In this document: piece after piece, positions 53,110 through 62,089 of the stretch | Position numbering within the stretch: the stretch's first letter is position 1 | How the letters are laid out: each line of letters begins with the position of its first letter | Assembly: GCF_900155985.1 (NCBI RefSeq) | Contig: NZ_FTMA01000001.1 | Location: 1,870,655-1,934,654 of the forward strand | Origin: Maribacter ulvicola | GTDB lineage: Bacteria; Bacteroidota; Bacteroidia; Flavobacteriales; Flavobacteriaceae | Direction of reading: 5' to 3' | Length of the DNA stretch: 64,000 nucleotides | The notes under the pieces: model-generated | Databases searched by the model: none | Told to the model about the DNA's origin: nothing | The model's input: only the letters and a program-made list of their open reading frames with translations | Made by a program: the position numbers and the translations under genes

Positions 53110-53974
53110 TTTTATTTGCTTTTTTTTCTTTTTCAGCTTTTTTTCTTTCTTTTCTCAATACCATCTTAGAAATAAAAATACTTATTTGATAAAGTACAAT
53201 TACCGGTATGGCAACTATAATCTGACTTGTAACATCTGGAGGTGTAATTACCGCAGAAAGTATTAGAACAACGACCAGGGCAATCTTTCGATATTTCTTC
53301 ATCAATTCAGGAGTAACCAAACCTACTTTGGTCAAAAAGAAAATGATGATCGGCAACTCGAATAATATACCACAGGCGAGTACGGATATTTTTAACGTGC
53401 CTATGTAAGAGTCTAGATCGAACTCGTTTAAAACAGAATCACTTACAACGTAGGATCCTAAGAAGTTAATAGAAAGTGGTGCTACAATGTAGTAACCAAA
53501 TAACACTCCTATGAAAAATAACATGGAGGCGATCAGTATAAATCCGCGAGAGTTTTTGCGTTCATTGGCATGTAACCCCGGACTAATAAACTTCCACATT
53601 TCATATAAAATATACGGAAACCCAATAATGACACCTGCCCAGATAGAAGTCCAGATATGGGCTGAAAATTGCCCGCCCATTTCTCTACTTTGGATCGTAA
53701 AAGGAAATTCGTCTCCGCAGAAAGAAGAGTTTATTACCGTAAACGATTGCACTTTATTTAGCCAAGTAGCAATATCGCAAAAGAAGCGATATGTTGGGAA
53801 ATTCATGTTTTTAGGACCGAAAATAACGGTGTCAAAAATGAAACCTTTCATTAAAAAAGCAACACTTCCTATGATGACAACTGCCAATACAGATCTTATT
53901 AAATGCCATCTTAATTCTTCTAAATGATCAAGAAAAGACATTTCGTTCGGTGGCGTGGTAGTTTTGGAACTCAT
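53093..53974 (-). CDS. tatC: Sec-independent protein translocase TatC
   Basis: This 293-residue inner-membrane protein has six helices and the family start SFLDHLEELRWHLIRS. The Tat substrate docking segment is MSFLDHLEELR, and the conserved FISPGLHANERK loop is present. It recognises twin-arginine signals; the product of 4350-5183 is a candidate substrate. A large insert between helices 1 and 2 (about 45-110) is a Bacteroidota feature. Its start overlaps the kdsD stop by one base (TAATG). Confidence 0.95.
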   Translation of the reverse strand: MSSKTTTPPNEMSFLDHLEELRWHLIRSVLAVVIIGSVAFLMKGFIFDTVIFGPKNMNFPTYRFFCDIATWLNKVQSFTVINSSFCGDEFPFTIQSREMGGQFSAHIWTSIWAGVIIGFPYILYEMWKFISPGLHANERKNSRGFILIASMLFFIGVLFGYYIVAPLSINFLGSYVVSDSVLNEFDLDSYIGTLKISVLACGILFELPIIIFFLTKVGLVTPELMKKYRKIALVVVLILSAVITPPDVTSQIIVAIPVIVLYQISIFISKMVLRKERKKAEKEKKANKNVKSN

Positions 53975-54939
53975 TATAAAATACCTTCGTTTATTAAATT
54001 ATGTAAATGGATAACGCCAACATAAGAATCTTCATGCATGGCTAGCAATTGTGATATTCCTTTTTTTTGCATATGCTCTAAAGCTTTAATAGCTAAGGTG
54101 TTTGCAGGAATCGTTTTTGGGTTTGTGGTCATAATATCTTGAGCGGTCAACCCTTTGATATTGTCATGTTTGTTTAACATACGTCTAATATCGCCATCGG
54201 TTACGATACCTACAACTTTTTTACCATCAAGAACAGCGGTGACTCCCAACATTTTTTTGGAAATTTCTACTATTACCTTTTTGACCTCTTCATCTTTTTG
54301 CACTTGAGGAACTTGATTTTTGCTTACCAAATCAGCAACTCTTAGATATAATCTCTTGCCTAGTGAACCGCCTGGGTGGTATTTTGCAAAATCAGCACTG
54401 CTGAAACCTTTTATTTCTAAAAGAACAACGGCAAGTGCATCGCCCATGACTAATTGTGCTGTGGTACTCGTTGTTGGAGCCAGACCATTAGGGCAAGCTT
54501 CCTTGTCTACATGAGTGTTTAAAATAAAATCTGCTTGTTTTGCCAAAAAAGAATCCGTGTTCCCGGTCATGGCAATTAGCTTATTTGTACCTCTTTTTAT
54601 GAGTGGGACCAGCATCTTGATTTCTGGTGTATTTCCACTGTTAGAAATGCAGATGACCACATCATTATCTTGTACGGTTCCCAGGTCTCCGTGTATGGCA
54701 TCGCCAGCGTGCATGAAGATGGCGGGAGTTCCCGTAGAATTCAGAGTAGCAACAATTTTGGTAGCAATGATAGCGCTCTTGCCAATACCTGAAATTATTA
54801 CCCTTCCTCTTGCTTGGATAATGCAGTTTACGATACTAGCAAAATCATCGGTCAAAAGAGAGGAAAGTTGTGCAATAGCGTCACGCTCAATTTCAATGGT
54901 TTTTTTCGCTAAGCCAATAATGGTGTCCGTTGCAATCAA
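53974..54939 (-). CDS. kdsD: D-arabinose 5-phosphate isomerase (KdsD/GutQ type)
   Basis: This enzyme makes arabinose 5-phosphate, the precursor of KDO for lipopolysaccharide. It has a SIS domain (VIISGIGKSAIIATKIVATL and SNSGNTPEI) and two CBS domains (about 200-321). I take the TTG at 54939 (321 residues, normal length). The longer frame from ATG 55008 adds 23 residues unlike the family, and a -7 box at 54996-55003 lies within that extension, so a transcript would not include that ATG. Confidence 0.92.
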   Translation of the reverse strand: MIATDTIIGLAKKTIEIERDAIAQLSSLLTDDFASIVNCIIQARGRVIISGIGKSAIIATKIVATLNSTGTPAIFMHAGDAIHGDLGTVQDNDVVICISNSGNTPEIKMLVPLIKRGTNKLIAMTGNTDSFLAKQADFILNTHVDKEACPNGLAPTTSTTAQLVMGDALAVVLLEIKGFSSADFAKYHPGGSLGKRLYLRVADLVSKNQVPQVQKDEEVKKVIVEISKKMLGVTAVLDGKKVVGIVTDGDIRRMLNKHDNIKGLTAQDIMTTNPKTIPANTLAIKALEHMQKKGISQLLAMHEDSYVGVIHLHNLINEGIL

Positions 54940-54995
54940 TCTATTATTCAAATTATGGATTGTATTCCTAAAAGAATGTATTATCTTTAAGTTGA

Positions 54996-55003
54996 CAAAA
55001 TTA
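54996..55003 (-). promoter_or_regulatory. Bacteroidota -7 box of the kdsD-tatC run
   Basis: On the minus strand it reads TAATTTTG. It lies downstream of the ATG at 55008 and so supports the TTG start at 54939. Confidence 0.4.
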
Positions 55004-55123
55004 AACAAACTTAATTTTAAATGCTGATTATCGCATGATAAATTAGAAATACCCAGCTAGGTATTTCATAATTTTGTTCACTAATAAATTTTAAAGTAAG
55101 TAGTGTCCCCTTAAATGTAACAT

Positions 55124-57334
55124 GTGACAGACAGTAAAGAATTTGATAATATAGATTTACGTTCCTCATTAAAAAAATATTTTGGTTTTTCTAAGTTCAA
55201 AGGACTTCAAGAAGATGTAATTAAAAATGTTTTAAATAAGAATAATACGTTTGTAATTATGCCAACGGGTGGTGGTAAATCTATGTGCTACCAGCTTCCG
55301 GCCCTAATGCAAGAGGGAACGGCTATTATTGTTTCCCCGTTGATTGCTTTAATGAAGAATCAGGTAGATGCCATTCGTGGGGTGTCTTCTGAAATTGGAA
55401 TAGCCCATGTGCTAAATAGTTCATTGAACAAAGGAGAAATAAAACAGGTAAAACAAGATATAACCAATGGTGTTACCAAGTTGTTGTATGTGGCGCCAGA
55501 ATCATTGACCAAAGAAGAAAATGTTGAATTCTTGCGTTCGGTTACGGTTTCTTTTGTAGCAGTAGATGAAGCGCATTGTATTTCAGAATGGGGCCATGAT
55601 TTTAGACCTGAGTATAGAAACCTTAAATCTATTGTGGAGCGTTTGGGAGATAATATTCCCATAATAGGGCTTACCGCTACGGCGACCCCAAAGGTTCAAG
55701 AAGATATTATTAAGAATTTGGGAATTGGTGGTGCAAAGCTTTTTAAAGCTTCTTTTAACCGACCAAACCTATTCTATGAAGTACGTACCAAAACAGAAAA
55801 TATTGAAGCGGATATTATCCGTTTCGTGAAACAGAATTCTGGAAAATCAGGAATTATATATTGTTTAAGTCGTAAAAAGGTAGAGGAATTAGCACAAGTA
55901 TTACAAGTTAATGGAGTAAGTGCCGTGCCTTATCACGCAGGGTTCGATGCTAAAACTAGATCTAAATATCAAGATATGTTCTTGATGGAAGATGTAGATG
56001 TTGTGGTGGCAACCATTGCCTTTGGTATGGGAATAGACAAGCCAGATGTACGTTTTGTAATTCACCACGATATTCCAAAAAGTATTGAAAGTTATTACCA
56101 AGAAACAGGTAGAGCCGGTAGAGATGGAGGTGAAGGTCATTGTTTGGCTTATTACTCCTATAAAGACATTGAGAAACTAGAAAAGTTCATGTCAGGTAAA
56201 CCGGTAGCTGAGCAAGAAATTGGCAATGCTTTATTGCAGGAGGTAGTAGCATATGCAGAGACATCAATGTCTAGACGTAAATTTATGCTTCATTATTTCG
56301 GTGAAGAATTTGATGATATCAACGGAGAAGGTGCCGTTATGGATGATAATACCCGAAACCCTAAAGAGAAAGAAGAAGCTAAAGACAATGTTGAAAGACT
56401 GCTTACCGTTGTAAAGGGCACTAGTGAAAAGTTTAAATCTAAAGAGATTGTAAATGCTTTACGAGGCAAAACCAATGCTATTATTTCCTCACATAAAACC
56501 AATGAAAAGGAATTCTTTGGAATAGGTTCTGATAAAGATAAAAGCTATTGGATGGCCCTTATTCGACAGACATTGGTTGCGGGGCTTCTAAGAAAGGAAA
56601 TAGAACAATACGGAGTACTACATGTAACGGATATTGGGAAGGAATTTTTAGCGAACCCTTCATCATTTATGATGACCAAAGATCATGTGTATAATGCAGA
56701 AAATGATAATGCTATTGTTGGTGCTGCCAAATCTGGAGGTATTGCAGATGAGAAATTATTAAAGCAGTTAAAAGATTTACGTAAAGCACAGGCCAAGAAA
56801 TTAGGTGTTCCGCCTTTTGTAGTATTTCAAGACCCTTCATTAGAAGATATGGCGTTGAAATACCCTATTTCACATGAAGAACTATTAAACGTTCATGGTG
56901 TGGGTGAAGGTAAAGCTAAGAAATATGGTAAGCCGTTTATTGTATTCATAGCTGCCTATGTTGACGAAAACGAAATTATTAGGCCAGATGACCTTGTGGT
57001 TAAAAGTACAGGTGCAAATTCTGCGTTGAAATTATATGTGATACAGAATGTAGATAGAAAATTGCCATTGTCCGATATTGCTTCTTCTAAAGGATTGGAA
57101 ATTCCTGACCTTATCAAAGAGATGGAGCAAATTGTGTATAGTGGTACAAAATTGAATCTAAATTATTGGATCGATGAGATTTTAGATGAAGATCAACAAG
57201 AAGAAATTCATGAGTATTTTTTAGAATCTGATTCAGATGATCTAGAAGAAGCCATGTCAGAATTTGATGGTGAGTACGAAGAAGAAGAATTACGATTGTA
57301 CCGACTAAAATTCATTAGTGAAGTTGCGAACTAA
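55124..57334 (+). CDS. recQ: ATP-dependent DNA helicase RecQ
   Basis: This 736-residue 3'-5' DNA helicase works in recombination repair. It shows MPTGGGKSMCYQLPAL (Walker A), VDEAHCISEWGHDFRPEY (motif II and the aromatic loop), TATATPKVQED, and the QETGRAGRDG motif VI. The RecQ zinc-binding region, winged-helix and HRDC domains follow (HRDC about 545-620), then an acidic tail. It starts with GTG at 55124. A terminator follows at 57355. Confidence 0.95.
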   Translation: MTDSKEFDNIDLRSSLKKYFGFSKFKGLQEDVIKNVLNKNNTFVIMPTGGGKSMCYQLPALMQEGTAIIVSPLIALMKNQVDAIRGVSSEIGIAHVLNSSLNKGEIKQVKQDITNGVTKLLYVAPESLTKEENVEFLRSVTVSFVAVDEAHCISEWGHDFRPEYRNLKSIVERLGDNIPIIGLTATATPKVQEDIIKNLGIGGAKLFKASFNRPNLFYEVRTKTENIEADIIRFVKQNSGKSGIIYCLSRKKVEELAQVLQVNGVSAVPYHAGFDAKTRSKYQDMFLMEDVDVVVATIAFGMGIDKPDVRFVIHHDIPKSIESYYQETGRAGRDGGEGHCLAYYSYKDIEKLEKFMSGKPVAEQEIGNALLQEVVAYAETSMSRRKFMLHYFGEEFDDINGEGAVMDDNTRNPKEKEEAKDNVERLLTVVKGTSEKFKSKEIVNALRGKTNAIISSHKTNEKEFFGIGSDKDKSYWMALIRQTLVAGLLRKEIEQYGVLHVTDIGKEFLANPSSFMMTKDHVYNAENDNAIVGAAKSGGIADEKLLKQLKDLRKAQAKKLGVPPFVVFQDPSLEDMALKYPISHEELLNVHGVGEGKAKKYGKPFIVFIAAYVDENEIIRPDDLVVKSTGANSALKLYVIQNVDRKLPLSDIASSKGLEIPDLIKEMEQIVYSGTKLNLNYWIDEILDEDQQEEIHEYFLESDSDDLEEAMSEFDGEYEEEELRLYRLKFISEVAN

Positions 57335-57354
57335 ATAATTGTGATAATAAAAGT

Positions 57355-57402
57355 AAAAATCCCTTTGCTATTCTATGCTATAGACTAACAAAGGGATTTT
57401 TT
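57355..57402. terminator. Bidirectional terminator between recQ and the carboxypeptidase-regulatory-like gene
   Basis: AAAAATCCCTTTG (57355-57367) pairs with CAAAGGGATTTTT (57389-57401), followed by T. The loop is about 21 bases. Confidence 0.8.
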
Positions 57403-57432
57403 ATTGAACACTATTTTTAATAAAAAAAGGTT

Positions 57433-58743
57433 TTAACGCGCTGCTGTTCCGTTAATAGTTTTATTTTTTCGTAATTGTCTTTGTATTTTTTTTATGGCAG
57501 ATTCTATAGATTTTTCTGGTTCTATAATATTGTATTCTCCCCAAAAATAGGGATCTGCAAAACCAATTGCTTCATCACTTAGTATAATGGAAGACTTCAT
57601 TCTATCTTTATGTTTTGGGTAGGTTTTATCAGGGTTCTTTTCCCAATCCGTAATAGCCATTTCGCAATTCATACTATACACAGAATTGAATAAGCGTTTT
57701 TTCCAATTAATTTTAAATTCTAGTAAAACATTACTATACCCATAATACCATTTGCCGTCTTTTTCCCTATAGTCTACACGGTATGATACTTCTGTTGGCC
57801 ATACCTCCGCATTTTTTGGTTTTTTTCTGACAAACATTTGAGAAGCCAATCTCTTATCTGTGATGTTAAGGGAATATATGGCGCTAGTTAATATTTTATT
57901 CTCCGCATCTATGTATAATTTACCATGGTATAAGGGATCTATGATTTCAGGTTTTTGCTTAAAATCTATGACATAAATTAATTGATCATTTACACGTGTA
58001 GAGGTGTCAAAAGAGAAATCGTAATAGGCTAATGTCTCTACGGTAAAAATGTAATTAGGATATTTTACCATATCAATAAATAAGGTGTTGAACGGACCAC
58101 CTTGTAGTTTTAAAGCTACGGTGTCCAACTTGGTGTAATCAGTACTTTTACGTGCTTTGTACAGTTCAAGGGCATCGGTCTTTTTAGAAGAATATGGAGT
58201 TTTGTAAATGTTCACTACCGCTTCGGAAAGGCTCACATTGGTTCTTCTTTTTTTTATAGTTTCCCGGTAAAAAGCAGTCATGACGGTGCTTTCGTTTAAG
58301 TAGTTGTCACCTTTTTTGTTCAGTGTTTCTTTTACCAGTGCCTCTGCATCGTTAGGTGCATCAATACGGGCTTCGGATAATGCCATGACAAATTCTGTCA
58401 TGAAGATTTTGTTCTTTTTTTGCTCTAATTCTGTAATAGCAATTTGTTTGGTTTTATATCCTAAAAAAGCAATGGTTAAATTGTTTTCCGTATATTCATT
58501 TGGCACTTTTAAAGAAAACTGCCCTTCAGAGTTAGTAATGGTGGTAACATTGGTATTGTTTACAGTAAGTGTAGCAAAAATGAGCGGTTTTTTGCTATCG
58601 GCATCCAAAACTTCACCAGAGTATTCGGTATAAGTAATAGCTTGTGCCAATACTATATCAGTCCCCATTCCTATATATAGAAAAAATACCAACAAGTATT
58701 TGACACTATAATGTCTTGCAGAAAAAATGTACTCTTGAAACAT
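57433..58743 (-). CDS. Carboxypeptidase-regulatory-like domain protein, outer-membrane associated
   Basis: This 436-residue protein has a signal peptide with cleavage at about residue 34 (VLAQA). The N-terminal domain (about 38-120) is a CarboxypepD-regulatory-like beta domain (SGEVLDADSKKPLIFATLTV, ITNSEGQFSLKVP, FLGYKTKQIAI). The remainder is a beta-rich envelope domain of unknown role. Proteins of this kind are common in Bacteroidota. It is monocistronic; no SusC/D-like gene is adjacent. Confidence 0.8.
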   Translation of the reverse strand: MFQEYIFSARHYSVKYLLVFFLYIGMGTDIVLAQAITYTEYSGEVLDADSKKPLIFATLTVNNTNVTTITNSEGQFSLKVPNEYTENNLTIAFLGYKTKQIAITELEQKKNKIFMTEFVMALSEARIDAPNDAEALVKETLNKKGDNYLNESTVMTAFYRETIKKRRTNVSLSEAVVNIYKTPYSSKKTDALELYKARKSTDYTKLDTVALKLQGGPFNTLFIDMVKYPNYIFTVETLAYYDFSFDTSTRVNDQLIYVIDFKQKPEIIDPLYHGKLYIDAENKILTSAIYSLNITDKRLASQMFVRKKPKNAEVWPTEVSYRVDYREKDGKWYYGYSNVLLEFKINWKKRLFNSVYSMNCEMAITDWEKNPDKTYPKHKDRMKSSIILSDEAIGFADPYFWGEYNIIEPEKSIESAIKKIQRQLRKNKTINGTAAR

Positions 58744-58845
58744 GGCGTATCTTTTCTTATTAAGATAGTGATTTATAATGAATTATGTGTGTAATTTTTT
58801 TTAAATCGTTATGCATGTAGATGTACAAAAGAAAAAATAGGGTAA

Positions 58846-59577
58846 TTATATGTTCTTTGATGATGTGCTAACCAATCTCTTAATTTCTTTTAATTCTTCT
58901 TCGGTTAAATCACGCCATTTACCAACGGGTACATCTAGTTGGATATTCATAATTCTAATTCGTTTCAACTTTTTGACTCTATAATCTAAATGTTCGCACA
59001 TTCTACGGATCTGTCTGTTAAGACCTTGAGTAAGAATGATTCTAAATTGATAAGTGCTGACTTCAAAAACATTACACGGTCTAGTTACCTGATCAAGAAT
59101 AGGAACCCCTTTGCGCATTTTATTTAAAAAATCTATTGTAACTGGTTTGTCTACCGTTACCAAATATTCTTTTTCATGGTTATTACGAGCGCGTAAAATC
59201 TTGTTTACAATATCACCATCATCGGTTAAGAATATGAGTCCCTCGCTTGGTTTGTCCAATCTGCCAATAGGGAAAATTCGTGTAGGATAGTTGATGAAAT
59301 CAATAATATTATCTTTTTCAACGGCTGTATCAGTAGTGCAAACAATACCTACGGGTTTGTTGAATGCCAAGTAAGTTGATTTTCTTTTGCTTTCCTTTAT
59401 TAGTTCCCCATCTACTTTTACGATATCGCCAGCTGATATTTTAGTGCCCATTTCCGGTACTTCTCCATTTATGGTTACTCTACCTTGGTCAATTAATTTG
59501 TCTGCAGCTCTGCGTGAACAATAACCAGCTTCGCTGAGGTACTTGTTTATTCTTGTTTTATTGGTGTTGTCTTGCAT
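58846..59577 (-). CDS. rluF: 23S rRNA pseudouridine synthase, RluF type
   Basis: This 243-residue enzyme converts a uridine of 23S rRNA to pseudouridine. It has an N-terminal S4 RNA-binding domain (INKYLSEAGYCSRRAADKLI) and the catalytic GRLDKPSEGLIFLTDDG with the catalytic Asp. The segment ILTQGLNRQIRRMCEHL is typical of RluB/RluE/RluF; its pattern is nearest to RluF. The gap to the beta-lactamase-like gene is 23 bp, so they may be co-transcribed. Confidence 0.9.
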   Translation of the reverse strand: MQDNTNKTRINKYLSEAGYCSRRAADKLIDQGRVTINGEVPEMGTKISAGDIVKVDGELIKESKRKSTYLAFNKPVGIVCTTDTAVEKDNIIDFINYPTRIFPIGRLDKPSEGLIFLTDDGDIVNKILRARNNHEKEYLVTVDKPVTIDFLNKMRKGVPILDQVTRPCNVFEVSTYQFRIILTQGLNRQIRRMCEHLDYRVKKLKRIRIMNIQLDVPVGKWRDLTEEELKEIKRLVSTSSKNI

Positions 59578-59600
59578 AGTTACCGTGATGTTTCTTATGT

Positions 59601-60728
59601 TTATTTTCTACTCGCTTCTTGCTGGTAGATTTCTCTTCCTAATTGTGCTAGAAATGGTATTCCAATTTCATCGTACTCAAAGGTGTCGTCATTAAATATA
59701 CCATCTTTGTTTACTAGAATTGTGGCGGTCAAAAGAAAATCAATATTGTTTTTTGTATCTTTTATATATGCACAATCTGTTAACGTACCATAGGCATATC
59801 CTACTTTATTATATATTTCTATGTGTTCTGGTATGTCTTTTTTAGTATCGCCAAACATGAAAAATTTACAATAGCTATCGTAATACGTAACTGGATCGTA
59901 ACCTGCTTTTTGTGGTGTAGTATGCATTGCTTGTAGCAAAAGTTGTCTTTGCAATTCACTGATTTTAAAACGTTGGGATAATTTAAAGTTTTGTGGAAAC
60001 AATACTCTTTTTAATAGGTTGTGCTGTGCTGAAATTGGATAATAGTTCTTTTGACTAAAATTAAATGGAGCTTCAATTAACGCATCATCTTCATAATACC
60101 CTATGCCTTTATCAATTTGTGAAAGTTGTAAATGTTCTGGAGTTTTATTCAAAAGTGATTGGGTGATTCCGGTGGTAGAATCGTTCAAATAAATAATTAA
60201 AGGTTTTGTTCTTAGGTCATCTGAATGATATTCTAGTCTATGGCTTAATCTTACAGGTGAAATTCCTTTATTCGTTAAATTCTGATTAATGGCTTCAAAA
60301 CCTAAAAACTCTACCAATCTATTGTTCGCTAAATTGTCACTAACTACAAAAATTTCAGAGATATCTTTTGCAAACGTACTTTCAATTGTGTCGCCTTCAA
60401 TATAATATCTGGTGTTGATCGCTAAGGTGTCTATTTCATTCAACTTTTCTAAGGCTAACACTGCCGTAGGGAATTTAACCGTGCTTGCAGGATAAAAATA
60501 CATACTGTCATTCACCTGAAAATCATAATCGGTAAAAATTATACTGTCATTTCTCCTATTGATCTGTGTGTATTTTATTTGTACCTGATGGTTTTCTAGA
60601 CTATCCATAACCCTTTTTATTCTAGGGTCACTTGATGATAATGCAACCTCAAGAAGATTTAAGTGCTGCCTTTCTTGAACGCAAGCGGTTAATAGGGTAC
60701 AACATAAGAAAAATAGTAAGAGTTTCAT
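59601..60728 (-). CDS. Class A beta-lactamase-like serine hydrolase lipoprotein
   Basis: This 375-residue protein has a lipobox at Cys16 (LTAC). It shows the S-x-x-K tetrad as Ser82-Thr-Val-Lys85 and SDN at 130-132, as in class A beta-lactamases, with a possible third motif KVG near 325. No known beta-lactamase signature (E166 region) is clear, so it may be a peptidoglycan or D-Ala-peptide hydrolase rather than an antibiotic-degrading enzyme. It is 15 bp after the small unknown gene at 60744. Confidence 0.82.
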   Translation of the reverse strand: MKLLLFFLCCTLLTACVQERQHLNLLEVALSSSDPRIKRVMDSLENHQVQIKYTQINRRNDSIIFTDYDFQVNDSMYFYPASTVKFPTAVLALEKLNEIDTLAINTRYYIEGDTIESTFAKDISEIFVVSDNLANNRLVEFLGFEAINQNLTNKGISPVRLSHRLEYHSDDLRTKPLIIYLNDSTTGITQSLLNKTPEHLQLSQIDKGIGYYEDDALIEAPFNFSQKNYYPISAQHNLLKRVLFPQNFKLSQRFKISELQRQLLLQAMHTTPQKAGYDPVTYYDSYCKFFMFGDTKKDIPEHIEIYNKVGYAYGTLTDCAYIKDTKNNIDFLLTATILVNKDGIFNDDTFEYDEIGIPFLAQLGREIYQQEASRK

Positions 60729-60743
60729 GCTCGGCTGTTTGGT

Positions 60744-60983
60744 TTACGGTGTATAAACTTCACCACGGTGAGGTTTAAGTAGGTCTCTGACGGTAATCAT
60801 TTCCCTTTCTTCTACGACCATGAATGCAATACTGTACATGTCGTTTATTTCTTTAAACCCGGTAATGCTTAACGCCGTTTTTTCAGAAATTATAAATTCA
60901 TTCAAGTGTTTAACATGGTGTTCTGCTGTTTTTAATGCCGCAGGGCCTCTAAAATCCCAAATTAGTTTTATTTGTCGCTCCAA
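60744..60983 (-). CDS. Conserved small protein of unknown function
   Basis: This 79-residue cytoplasmic protein starts MERQIKLIWDFRGPAALKTA and ends MITVRDLLKPHRGEVYTP. It has no signal or membrane segment. I recall similar proteins in flavobacteria but know no function. A -7 box at 61017-61024 precedes it. It begins the run leading to the beta-lactamase-like and rluF genes. Confidence 0.75.
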   Translation of the reverse strand: MERQIKLIWDFRGPAALKTAEHHVKHLNEFIISEKTALSITGFKEINDMYSIAFMVVEEREMITVRDLLKPHRGEVYTP

Positions 60984-61016
60984 GAATTTGTGGTGTTAAG
61001 TTGTAAAATGAGTTGG

Positions 61017-61024
61017 CAAATTTA
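61017..61024 (-). promoter_or_regulatory. Bacteroidota -7 box upstream of the 60983 gene
   Basis: On the minus strand it reads TAAATTTG, 33 bp before the ATG at 60983. Confidence 0.45.
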
Positions 61025-61177
61025 CCTAAAAATTGGCAGTTTATAGGCTGTTTAAAACGAGAATACAGCGTATCGAATTGCTATTTTTAATTGATTATTA
61101 GCTATTTGTTTTATCTTGTACTCCTTAAAAACGTGTTAAGTAAATGATTATGTATTTGCACACGTTTTGGTTATTGC

Positions 61178-61185
61178 TATTTTTG
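61178..61185 (+). promoter_or_regulatory. Bacteroidota -7 box upstream of the PPIase operon
   Basis: TATTTTTG lies only 4 bp before the ATG at 61190. The leader would be almost absent, so ATG 61208 (Met7) may be the true start. Confidence 0.4.
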
Positions 61186-61189
61186 TTCG

Positions 61190-62089
61190 ATGTTTTTTAA
61201 AAAATTAATGTTTTTACTTTCTAAGGTTCATCCCATTTTGATTATAGGGATGATTTCTGTGATTTTTATTTCTTGTGACGGCCTTTTTAAGAAAGTAGAT
61301 GACAAGAAGGTCATTGCTAGAGTAGGTGAGTCTTTTTTGTATAAAGAGGACCTAGCTCCGTTGCTAACTGAAAACATGACAAAAGGGGATAGTGCTTCGT
61401 TCGCTATTAATTATATAAATAATTGGGCTTCAAAGCAATTGTTGCTATCCAAGGCTAAAATCAATTTATCAGAAGATAAACTGGCAGAATACAATGCTTT
61501 GGTAGATGATTATAGAACTGAATTATATACAAGTGTTTATAAAGAGGCGTTAGTAGCCCAGGCTATAGATTCGGTTATTACCAATGAACAGCTGAATACG
61601 TTCTATGAGAATGCTAAAGAGAATTTTAAACTTAAAGAGCGAATTGCAAGAATTAGGTTTGTTGCCCTTCCGAAAGGATTTTTAGATCAAGATGAAGTTG
61701 GTAAACGTTTAAAAAGATTTAAAAAAGAAGATATTAGATATTTAGATTCTATTGGTGTTCAGTTTACTAAATTGAATTTTAACGATTCTATTTGGGTGCG
61801 TTACTCTAGAATATTCGAAGAAATACCCCCAATTACAACAGATAATGCCAATATGTACTTAAAAAATTCACAATTTTTTGAATTGGAGGATTCAATCGGG
61901 GTATATTTGGGGAAAATAGAGGAAACGAAAGATGTAAACGATATTGCACCTTTGACCTTTATTAAGCCTACAATTGAACAAGTTTTATTAAGTCGTAGAA
62001 AATTAGACTACCTACGCAAATTAGAAACTGAATTATTAGATGAAGCAATCAAGGATAATGAATTTGAAGTTTTCGAAAACAAAAAATAG
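61190..62089 (+). CDS. Peptidyl-prolyl isomerase-like periplasmic lipoprotein
   Basis: This 299-residue protein has a hydrophobic N-terminus with a lipobox at Cys29 (IFISC). Residues 40-150 resemble the SurA/PrsA-type N-terminal chaperone helix bundle (VIARVGESFLYKEDLAPLL, then AINYINNWASKQLLL). No clear parvulin active-site segment is present, so it may act only as a chaperone. It overlaps the next PPIase gene by 32 bp. Met7 at 61208 may be the true start. Confidence 0.8.
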   Translation: MFFKKLMFLLSKVHPILIIGMISVIFISCDGLFKKVDDKKVIARVGESFLYKEDLAPLLTENMTKGDSASFAINYINNWASKQLLLSKAKINLSEDKLAEYNALVDDYRTELYTSVYKEALVAQAIDSVITNEQLNTFYENAKENFKLKERIARIRFVALPKGFLDQDEVGKRLKRFKKEDIRYLDSIGVQFTKLNFNDSIWVRYSRIFEEIPPITTDNANMYLKNSQFFELEDSIGVYLGKIEETKDVNDIAPLTFIKPTIEQVLLSRRKLDYLRKLETELLDEAIKDNEFEVFENKK

